Origin: Bacteroidota bacterium
GTDB lineage: Bacteria; Bacteroidota; Bacteroidia; Flavobacteriales_F; PHOS-HE28
DNA: 7,549 nt
NCBI GenBank assembly: GCA_963169595.1
Contig: CAUJFM010000019.1
Span: forward strand, 1 to 7,549
Direction: 5' to 3'
Shown: piece by piece, positions 1 to 7,367 of the stretch
Numbering within the stretch: position 1 is the stretch's first letter
Layout: each line of letters opens with the position of its first letter
Position numbers and translations under genes: made by a program
The notes under the pieces: generated by a model
Seen by the model: only the letters and a program-made list of their open reading frames with translations
What the model was told of the DNA's origin: nothing
The model's database searches: none

Positions 1-309
1 GTGACGGTGCGTGGCCGCGGTGTGATCGAGAAGTGCAGCATGTGCGTGCAGAGCATCCAGGCCGGCAAGCTCGCCGCCAAGAAGGCCGGTGTGCCCGTGC
101 AGGACGGCGCCATCGAGACCGCCTGCAGCGCCGCCTGCGCCACCGGTGCCATCGTGTTCGGTGACCTGAACGACAAGAAGAGCAAGGTGCGCGGCCTGGC
201 CACCAGCGACCGCAGCTACCACATGCTCGAGGAGATCGGTGTGCAGCCCAACGTGAACTACCTCGTGAAGGTGCGCAACGTGGAGGAAGAGGCCCCCCAT
301 CACGCATAA
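1..309 (+). CDS. actB: ACIII iron-sulfur subunit ActB, C-terminal end (5' partial)
   Basis: This is the end of the molybdopterin-oxidoreductase/ferredoxin fusion subunit of Alternative Complex III, which carries iron-sulfur clusters on the periplasmic face and takes electrons from menaquinol via ActC. The 102 visible residues hold a late ferredoxin-type block: C12-S-M-C15 and, further on, C42-S-A-A-C46-A-T-G-A-I, followed by 'VFGDLND', which is characteristic of ActB. Full-length ActB is about 1000 residues, so most of the gene lies upstream. The GTG at position 1 is almost certainly an internal valine, because the preceding ferredoxin cysteines are missing and the reading frame is open at the window edge. 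The usual proline after the last cysteine (CPTGAI) is alanine here. The stop TAA is at 307-309, 20 bases before actC. The tail ends PHHA. The family call is firm; it could be confused only with other NrfC/PsrB-like ferredoxins, which the downstream genes argue against. Confidence 0.93.
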   Translation: MTVRGRGVIEKCSMCVQSIQAGKLAAKKAGVPVQDGAIETACSAACATGAIVFGDLNDKKSKVRGLATSDRSYHMLEEIGVQPNVNYLVKVRNVEEEAPHHA

Positions 310-329
310 AGGATAACGACCAGGACCCC

Positions 330-1718
<1,389 letters not shown>

Positions 1719-1723
1719 TCGAC

Positions 1724-2257
1724 ATGGCGAACAAGGTCATCTACGCCGTCTACGAGGACCCCGAGCAACTGAAGGAAGGGGCACGCAAGCTGGTGTCCAA
1801 TGGCATCAAGGTGAAGGACACCTGGTCGCCCTTCCCCATCCACGGGATCGACCCGATCATCGGGGTGAAGCGCACCCGGCTGGCCATCGTGGCCTTCATG
1901 TTCGGCATCACCGGCACCTGCCTGGCGCTGCTCGGCATCTGGTACATGAACATCTTCGACTGGCCGATGAACATCGGCGGCAAGCCCAGCCAGGCGCTCT
2001 ACAAGAACCTGCCGGCCTTCATCCCGGTGACCTTCGAGTTCACCGTGCTCTGCGCCGCGCATGGCATGTCCATCACCTACCTGATCCGCAACAATACCCT
2101 GCCCGGCATGCCGGCCCGCAACCCGGACCCGCGCAGCACGGACGACAAGTTCATCATCGAGGTGCGCACCGCCGACAACCACGGACACAGCGCCGAGGCC
2201 ATCACCGGCCTGCTGCGCACCACCCCGGTGTTCGAGATCAACGAACGCCAGTACTGA
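1724..2257 (+). CDS. actD: ACIII membrane subunit ActD (DUF3341 family)
   Basis: This is the small membrane-anchored subunit of Alternative Complex III that packs against ActC; no redox cofactor is expected. The 177-residue protein has a soluble N-terminal alpha/beta-like part ('VIYAVYEDPEQLKEGARKL', then the family signature 'SPFPIHGID' at residues 35-43), two membrane helices at about 52-73 and 95-117, and a soluble C-terminal part ending 'TPVFEINERQY'. The same frame is open upstream from 1352, but that stretch is an antiphase reading of actC. The ATG at 1724 gives the start usual for the family and lies 5 bases after the actC stop. No Shine-Dalgarno is placed correctly: GGAGG at 1690-1694 is about 30 bases upstream, so coupling to actC translation is likely. 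The actD stop is 3 bases before actE. Function of the family beyond a structural role is not established. Confidence 0.95.
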   Translation: MANKVIYAVYEDPEQLKEGARKLVSNGIKVKDTWSPFPIHGIDPIIGVKRTRLAIVAFMFGITGTCLALLGIWYMNIFDWPMNIGGKPSQALYKNLPAFIPVTFEFTVLCAAHGMSITYLIRNNTLPGMPARNPDPRSTDDKFIIEVRTADNHGHSAEAITGLLRTTPVFEINERQY

Positions 2258-2260
2258 GCC

Positions 2261-2947
2261 ATGAGCAAGCGCAAGCACACCACCGGCCTCGCACTGGGCA
2301 GCCTCGCCGCCACGGTGCTCCTGCTGGCCTCCTGCGGCGGCGACCCCAACAGCCCAGGCGTGGAATACATGCCCGACATGTACCGCAGCCCGGCCGTGGA
2401 AGCCTATGTGGACTATGGACAGGATCCCTACCACTATGGGGAGGATGTGGCGAAGGAACAGCGTGAGCGCCAGAGCGCCCGCCTGCCCGCCGCCGGCACC
2501 ATCCCCTTCAGCCAGGACCCCGCCAAGGCCCAGTTCAACATGCCGTATCCCTATCCGCACACCGTGGAGGGCTACGAGGCCGCCGGCCTGAACCTGAAGA
2601 GCCCCATCGCCATGACCGCGGAGACCGTGGAGCAGGGCAAGGTGATCTACGTGAAGTTCTGCCAGCACTGCCATGGTGAGAAGGGCGAGGGCGACGGTGC
2701 CGTAGTGAAGAACGGCAACTACCCCCAGCCGCCCAGCTACACCGGTCCGCTGAAGGACCTGCCCGAGGGCAAGATCTTCCACAGCCTGGTCTATGGCAAG
2801 AACATCGCCATGGGCTCGCACGCCTCCCAGCTCAACAAGGAGGAGCGCTGGCTGGTGACGCACTATGTGAAGTACCTGCAGAACGGTGGCCAGATGCCGG
2901 GCGCCGCCGCTGCGCCTGCCGCGGACAGCACCACGGCCGCACTTTGA
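2261..2947 (+). CDS. actE: ACIII mono-heme cytochrome c lipoprotein ActE
   Basis: This is the mono-heme cytochrome c subunit of Alternative Complex III, which passes electrons on towards the oxidase or a soluble carrier. The 228-residue protein begins with a lipoprotein signal: basic n-region (SKRKH), hydrophobic core, and lipobox L22-A-S-C25, so it should be anchored by C25 outside the inner membrane. A conserved ActE segment 'VEYMPDMYRSPAVEAYVDYG' follows. The single heme site is C134-Q-H-C137-H138 within 'VKFCQHCHGEKGEGDG'. M184 in 'AMGSHASQL' is the probable sixth heme ligand. The C-terminal helix 'EERWLVTHYVKYLQ' is typical of class I cytochromes c. The end is a low-complexity Ala/Pro tail (about residues 213-228). 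The ATG at 2261 is 3 bases past the actD stop, which suggests coupling. Length and heme number fit the family. Confidence 0.96.
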   Translation: MSKRKHTTGLALGSLAATVLLLASCGGDPNSPGVEYMPDMYRSPAVEAYVDYGQDPYHYGEDVAKEQRERQSARLPAAGTIPFSQDPAKAQFNMPYPYPHTVEGYEAAGLNLKSPIAMTAETVEQGKVIYVKFCQHCHGEKGEGDGAVVKNGNYPQPPSYTGPLKDLPEGKIFHSLVYGKNIAMGSHASQLNKEERWLVTHYVKYLQNGGQMPGAAAAPAADSTTAAL

Positions 2948-2971
2948 TCCCAAGACGCTAACGGAACAGCG

Positions 2972-4180
2972 ATGAACTTCAGCTTCAGCAAACGGGCACC
3001 CAAGGTCCTCATGGGCGTGATCGCGCTCGGCGCGGCGGCCACGCTGGTCGGCATCATGGGCGACCACACCGACCATCACCAGCGCACCTGGGCGAGCCTG
3101 CTCGTGAACGCCTTCTTCTTCCTGGGCATCACGCTGGGGGCCCTGTTCTTCTACTCCCTGCAGAACGCCACCGAGACCGCTTGGAGCGTGCTGGTGAAGC
3201 GCGTGTTCGAGGGCATCATGGGCTTCCTGCCCATCGGTGCCATCGCGATGATCGTGGTGCTGGCCGCCGGCAGCCTCGGACTGCATCACATCTATCACTG
3301 GATGGATACCAAGCTCTATGATCCCAGCGACCCGGAGCACTACGATGCGATCATCGCCGGCAAGGAGGCGTTCCTGAACCAGCGGTTCTTCTGGGTGCGC
3401 ACGATCGCCTACCTGGCCACCTTCATCCTCTTCGCCCGCTGGTTCCGCAGCAAGAGCCTGGAGATGGACCGCATGAGCGGTGACACCCTGGTGCGCACGC
3501 ACCTGCTGGTGTACCGCCGCAGCGCCCTGTTCCTCGTCTTCTTCGCCGTGTTCAGCAGCATCCTGGCCTGGGACTGGCTGATGAGCATCGATGCCCACTG
3601 GTTCAGCACCCTGTACGGCTGGTATGCGTTCAGCGGCATGTGGGTGAGCGCAATGATCAGCGGCGTGATCCTGGTGCTCTACCTCAAGCGCAAGGGTTAC
3701 CTGCCCCAGGTGAACAACAGCCACATCCAGGACATGGGCAAGTGGGTGTTCGCCATCAGCTTCCTGTGGAGCTATCTCTACTTCAGCCAGTTCATGCTGA
3801 TCTGGTACAGCAACATCCCCGAGGAGGTCACCTACTTCCAGACCCGGATCAACGAGCATCCCGGCCTCATGTGGGGCACCTTCTTCATCAACTTCGCCGT
3901 GCCCATGGTGCTGCTGATGAGCCGCGACGCCAAGCGCAACCCGCGGTTCCTGATCGGGGTGGGCTCGGTTATCTTTGTGGGCCATTGGCTCGATGTGAAC
4001 ATGATGGTGATGCCCGGGGCCCTCGGCCACCATTTCCACGGCATCGGACTGCTGGAGATCGGCATGTTCGTGACCTTCCTCGGTGCGTTCATCTACACCG
4101 TGCTGAACACCCTGACGAAGGCCCCGCTGACACCGGTGAACCACCCCTACCTGGAGGAGAGCGTCCACCATCAGATCTGA
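2972..4180 (+). CDS. actF: ACIII membrane subunit ActF (quinol:cytochrome c oxidoreductase, second quinone-binding-type subunit)
   Basis: This is the second large membrane subunit of Alternative Complex III, a structural homologue of ActC in the NrfD-like fold. It is annotated in the family as a quinone-binding subunit, though whether it binds quinol is unsettled; it may take part in proton translocation. The 402-residue protein has about ten hydrophobic segments. Recognisable blocks are 'HHQRTWASLLVNAFFFLGI' near the N-terminus, 'LAWDWLMSIDAHWFSTLYGWYAFSG' in the middle, 'QDMGKWVFAISFLWSYLYFSQFMLIWYSNIPEE', and 'GHWLDVNMMVMPG' towards the end. The start ATG at 2972 lies 24 bases after actE and gives a basic, family-like N-terminus; no good ribosome site is visible, which is common in Bacteroidota. 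The C-terminus ends SVHHQI. A 47-base gap to coxB follows. The identification is strong from both motifs and position. Confidence 0.95.
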   Translation: MNFSFSKRAPKVLMGVIALGAAATLVGIMGDHTDHHQRTWASLLVNAFFFLGITLGALFFYSLQNATETAWSVLVKRVFEGIMGFLPIGAIAMIVVLAAGSLGLHHIYHWMDTKLYDPSDPEHYDAIIAGKEAFLNQRFFWVRTIAYLATFILFARWFRSKSLEMDRMSGDTLVRTHLLVYRRSALFLVFFAVFSSILAWDWLMSIDAHWFSTLYGWYAFSGMWVSAMISGVILVLYLKRKGYLPQVNNSHIQDMGKWVFAISFLWSYLYFSQFMLIWYSNIPEEVTYFQTRINEHPGLMWGTFFINFAVPMVLLMSRDAKRNPRFLIGVGSVIFVGHWLDVNMMVMPGALGHHFHGIGLLEIGMFVTFLGAFIYTVLNTLTKAPLTPVNHPYLEESVHHQI

Positions 4181-4227
4181 ACGAAGAACAACTGTGCCCT
4201 GAACTGGGTTGATATTCCGAGCGAACG

Positions 4228-5487
4228 ATGACCAAGCTGTTGATCCTGATCGTGGTGGTGCTGGGTGTCCTGGCCATCGCCCAACTGGCCCGGGTCTATG
4301 AGCTCACGGCGAAGCTCCGCGGCAAGCGGGAGGAGGACATCTCCCCGGCCGACAACCGGATGAACGCCATGCTCATGTGGATCTTCCCCTTCCTCTACTT
4401 CGGGTTCTTCCTGTGGTTGGTGGTGGAGTATGGCGACAAGATGCTGCCGGTGGCCGCCAGCGAGCATGGCGAGAAGACCGATGCCCTGCTGAACTTCAAC
4501 TGGGCCGTGCTGCTCATCGCCTTCGTGATCACCAACGTGCTGCTGTTCTACTTCGCCGGCAAGTACGTCTTCAGCAAGGAGCGCCGGGCGCACTGGTACC
4601 CCCACAACAACAAGCTGGAGCTGCTCTGGACCGTGGTGCCGGCCGCCGTGCTGGCCGTGATCATCATCTACGGCCTCAACACCTGGAACGCGATCACTGC
4701 GCCCGCCTCGCCCGATGCGGTGGTGGTGGAGCTCTACGCCAAGCAGTTCGATTGGACCGCCCGCTACCCGGGCAAGGACGGCGTGTTGGGCGCCAGCGAC
4801 TTCCGCCTGATCAATGGCAACAACCCGCTGGGCATCGTGACGCCCGAGAGCGTGAAGCAACGCCTGGCCGAGATGGACGCCGAGATCGCCGAGATGGACA
4901 GCGTGCTGGCCCACGCGGTGATGCCGGATGACAAGGCCGATGAACTGCGTGAGCGCCTGGAGCGTTCCCGCCGCCAGCAGGCCCGTGTGGTGAACCTGCG
5001 CATCGTGATGGACCAGGACATCAAGGAGAAGGGCGACGCCAGCGTGTACCTGGCCGGTGCCGACGATATCGTGACCAAGGAGTTCCACCTGCCCGTGCGC
5101 AAGGAGGTGAAGATGCTGATCCGCTCCCGCGACATCATCCACAGCATGTACATTCCGCACCTGCGCGCCCAGATGAACGCCGTGCCGGGCATGACCACCA
5201 CCTTCAAGATGGTGCCCACCATCACCACCGACAGCATGCGCACCGTGGTGAAGGATGAGGCCTTCGAGTTCATCGTGCTGTGCAACAAGATCTGCGGCGC
5301 CTCGCACTACAACATGCAGATGCCGCTCACGGTGACCAACGCCACCGACTACGAGGCCTGGATGGCCGAGCAGATGAAGAAGCCGTTCCAGGCGCCGGCC
5401 GCGGCGGAGGTGCCGGCCCCGGTGGCCGCTCCGGCCGATAGTGCGGCGGTGTCCGCCACGGCCCAGGCCGCAGTCAAGACCAACTGA
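4228..5487 (+). CDS. coxB: Cytochrome c oxidase subunit II (CuA protein) with coiled-coil insertion
   Basis: This subunit carries the dinuclear CuA centre that receives electrons from cytochrome c or directly from ACIII and passes them to heme a in CoxA. The 419-residue protein is long for the family. It has two extra N-terminal hydrophobic segments (about 4-21 and 47-69), then the two canonical membrane helices (about 90-111 and 131-151). The CuA ligands are all present: H305 in 'DIIHSMYIPH', then C352-N-K-I-C356-G-A-S-H360-Y-N-M363. The residue between the cysteines that is usually Glu is K354. Between the first strands (W.ARYPGKDGVLG, residues about 176-189) and 'DDIVTKEFHLPV' (from 279) lies a charged helical stretch, residues about 204-278, with coiled-coil character. 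The tail from about 389 is Ala/Pro-rich. No C-terminal cytochrome c domain is present, so this is an aa3-like and not a caa3 oxidase. The ATG at 4228 gives the hydrophobic N-terminus seen in Bacteroidota CoxB proteins. Confidence 0.96.
   Translation: MTKLLILIVVVLGVLAIAQLARVYELTAKLRGKREEDISPADNRMNAMLMWIFPFLYFGFFLWLVVEYGDKMLPVAASEHGEKTDALLNFNWAVLLIAFVITNVLLFYFAGKYVFSKERRAHWYPHNNKLELLWTVVPAAVLAVIIIYGLNTWNAITAPASPDAVVVELYAKQFDWTARYPGKDGVLGASDFRLINGNNPLGIVTPESVKQRLAEMDAEIAEMDSVLAHAVMPDDKADELRERLERSRRQQARVVNLRIVMDQDIKEKGDASVYLAGADDIVTKEFHLPVRKEVKMLIRSRDIIHSMYIPHLRAQMNAVPGMTTTFKMVPTITTDSMRTVVKDEAFEFIVLCNKICGASHYNMQMPLTVTNATDYEAWMAEQMKKPFQAPAAAEVPAPVAAPADSAAVSATAQAAVKTN
4837..5064 (+). other. Coding segment for predicted coiled-coil insertion in CoxB
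   Basis: This part of coxB encodes residues about 204-278. It starts 'VTPESVKQRLAEMDAEIAEM', continues with a strongly charged Glu/Arg-rich stretch (DDKADELRERLERSRRQQARV) and ends at 'DQDIKEKGDASVYLAGA'. Hydrophobic residues recur every three to four positions, as in an amphipathic helical hairpin with a turn near 'AVMPDD'. It sits between two pieces of the CuA domain that are close together in ordinary subunit II. The codon use looks like the rest of the gene and the frame is intact, so it is a genuine domain insertion and not an assembly error. Function unknown; an inferred role is docking with ACIII subunits. Confidence 0.7.
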
Positions 5488-5491
5488 ACAG

Positions 5492-5498
5492 AAAGGAA
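5492..5498 (+). promoter_or_regulatory. Ribosome binding site of coxA
   Basis: The purine run AAAGGAA lies in the 19-base gap after the coxB stop, about 8-9 bases before the ATG at 5507. It is the best-placed Shine-Dalgarno-like site in the window and decides the coxA start in favour of 5507 over the in-frame upstream ATG at 5441, which lies inside coxB. Confidence 0.7.
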
Positions 5499-5506
5499 GA
5501 CCGATC

Positions 5507-7303
5507 ATGGGTGCCACCATCGCACATACCGCTGAAGGCCACGCGCACGAAGCGCACCACCACCACGAGGAGAGCTTCATCTCGAAGTACATCTTCTCGC
5601 ATGATCACAAGATGATCAGCAAGCAGTTCCTGGTGACCGCCATTTTCATGGCCTGGGTCGCTGTGATCATGTCGCTGATCTTCCGCCTGCAGCTCGCCTG
5701 GCCGGGCGAAGGCTTCGCCTTCACCAACTTCTTCCTCGGCGACAAGTGGGCTCCGGGCGGCGTGCTCGACCCCAACATGTACCTGGCGCTGGTGACCATC
5801 CACGGTACCATCATGGTGTTCTTCGTGCTCACCGGTGGCCTGTCGGGCACCTTCGCCAACCTGCTCATCCCCCTGCAGATCGGCGCCCGCGACATGGCCT
5901 CGGGCTTCATCAACATGCTCAGCTACTGGTTCTTCTTCCTGAGCAGTGTGATCATGCTCGCCTCGCTGTACGTGGAAGGCGGCCCTGCCTCAAGCGGTTG
6001 GACCATCTATCCACCGCTGAGCGCCCTGCCCCAGGCCATGCCGGGCTCGGGTGCCGGCATGACGCTGTGGCTCGTGAGCATGGTCCTGTTCATCGCCAGC
6101 TCCCTGCTCGGCGGTCTGAACTACGTGGCCACCATCCTCAACCTGCGCACCAAGGGGATGAAGATGACCCGACTGCCCCTCACGGTGTGGGCCCTGCTGC
6201 TCACCGCCGTGCTCGGCATCCTCAGCTTCCCCGTGCTCCTGAGCGCCGCCCTGCTGCTGCTCATGGATCGCACCATGGGCACCAGCTTCTACCTGAGCGA
6301 CATCCACATCGCGGGTGAGGCGCTGGAGCAGACCGGTGGCAGCCCCATCCTGTTCCAACACCTGTTCTGGTTCCTTGGTCACCCGGAGGTGTACATCGTG
6401 CTGCTGCCGGCCCTTGGCATCAGTTCGGAGATCATCTCCACCAACGCCCGCAAGCCCATCTTCGGCTACCGGGCCATGATCGGCTCCATCCTCGCGATCG
6501 GCTTCCTCAGCTTCATCGTGTGGGGGCACCACATGTTCATCACGGGCATGAACCCCTTTCTGGGCAGCGTGTTCGTGTTCACCACCCTGCTCATCGCCAT
6601 CCCCAGCGCGGTGAAGGTGTTCAACTACATCACCACGCTCTGGCGCGGCAACATCATTTTCACCCCGGCCATGCTCTTCAGCATCGGTCTGGTGGCCACC
6701 TTCATCGCCGGTGGTCTCACGGGCATCATCCTCGCCGACAGCGCGCTGGACATCAACGTGCACGACACCTACTTCGTGGTGGCCCACTTCCACATCGTGA
6801 TGGGCATGAGCGCCATCTTCGGGATGTTCGCCGGCATCTACCACTGGTTCCCCAAGATGTACGGTCGCATGTTGAACACCAAGCTGGGTTATGCCCACTT
6901 CTGGATCACCTTCGTCTGTGCCTTCGGGGTGTTCTTCCCCATGCACTTCATCGGCCTGGCCGGTGCTCCCCGCCGCTACTACAGCTACAGCGAGTTCCCC
7001 ATGTTCAATGGCGTGGTGGACCTGAACGTGCTGGTGACCGTGTTCGCCATCATCGGCGCGCTCGCCCAGGTGATCTTCACCTACAACTTCTTCTACAGCA
7101 TCAAGCGTGGTCCCAAGGCCGTGCAGAACCCCTGGAAGAGCAACACCCTGGAGTGGACCACCCCGGTGGAGCACATCCATGGCAACTGGCCCGGTCCCCT
7201 GCCTGTGGTGCACCGCTGGCCCTATGATTACAGCAAGCCGGGCAAGGCGGAGGACTGGGTGAGCCAGATCACCCCGCTGGAGCACGGCGAGGAGGAGCAC
7301 TAG
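5507..7303 (+). CDS. coxA: Cytochrome c oxidase subunit I (A1-type heme-copper oxidase)
   Basis: This is the catalytic subunit of the terminal oxidase, reducing O2 to water at heme a3-CuB and pumping protons. The 598-residue protein has the twelve-helix core plus a usual Bacteroidota C-terminus. Low-spin heme ligands are H99 and H429. CuB ligands are H292, H341 and H342, with Y296 placed for the His-Tyr cross-link. H427 binds heme a3. The motif H292-P-E294-V-Y gives the A1-type D-channel glutamate; N118, D129 and N136 mark the D-channel entrance and K370 the K-channel. H419-D420 are the Mg/water-site residues and R489-R490 the heme propionate arginines. The frame is open back to 5441, but residues before M(5507) are an antiphase reading of coxB and a ribosome site precedes 5507. 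The N-terminus is unusually His-rich (HTAEGHAHEAHHHHEE, residues 8-23). A terminator follows 18 bases after the stop; no subunit III gene is adjacent. All catalytic residues are intact. Confidence 0.98.
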   Translation: MGATIAHTAEGHAHEAHHHHEESFISKYIFSHDHKMISKQFLVTAIFMAWVAVIMSLIFRLQLAWPGEGFAFTNFFLGDKWAPGGVLDPNMYLALVTIHGTIMVFFVLTGGLSGTFANLLIPLQIGARDMASGFINMLSYWFFFLSSVIMLASLYVEGGPASSGWTIYPPLSALPQAMPGSGAGMTLWLVSMVLFIASSLLGGLNYVATILNLRTKGMKMTRLPLTVWALLLTAVLGILSFPVLLSAALLLLMDRTMGTSFYLSDIHIAGEALEQTGGSPILFQHLFWFLGHPEVYIVLLPALGISSEIISTNARKPIFGYRAMIGSILAIGFLSFIVWGHHMFITGMNPFLGSVFVFTTLLIAIPSAVKVFNYITTLWRGNIIFTPAMLFSIGLVATFIAGGLTGIILADSALDINVHDTYFVVAHFHIVMGMSAIFGMFAGIYHWFPKMYGRMLNTKLGYAHFWITFVCAFGVFFPMHFIGLAGAPRRYYSYSEFPMFNGVVDLNVLVTVFAIIGALAQVIFTYNFFYSIKRGPKAVQNPWKSNTLEWTTPVEHIHGNWPGPLPVVHRWPYDYSKPGKAEDWVSQITPLEHGEEEH

Positions 7304-7321
7304 GCCCTCCGCATCCGAATG

Positions 7322-7361
7322 GGAATGTCCGCACCTTTGGGTCGCGGACATTCCGCTTTTT
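7322..7361 (+). terminator. Intrinsic terminator of the act-cox operon
   Basis: An 11-bp perfect stem is formed by GGAATGTCCGC (7322-7332) and GCGGACATTCC (7344-7354). The 11-base loop ACCTTTGGGTC can extend the stem by an ACC/GGT pairing with one bulged base. After GC comes a T5 run at 7357-7361. It lies 18 bases after the coxA stop and marks the 3' end of the transcript. The stem is perfect but the opposite-strand side lacks a comparable T run, so it should act mainly on the + strand. Confidence 0.93.
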
Positions 7362-7367
7362 AGGCCC

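Noticed and set aside
1..3. GTG at the first base as a real start codon of a small ferredoxin
   Set aside because: The protein matches the C-terminal end of ActB and would lack the other cluster cysteines; the frame is simply cut by the window edge.
4181..4227. Possible promoter between actF and coxB
   Set aside because: The 47-base gap contains a TTG but no TAnnTTTG-like element at a fitting distance, and no hairpin with a T run; nothing supports a separate start or stop of transcription.
5441..5506. A 22-residue N-terminal extension of CoxA (MRRCPPRPRP...)
   Set aside because: It is antiphase to the coxB tail, and a well-placed ribosome site directs the start at 5507.
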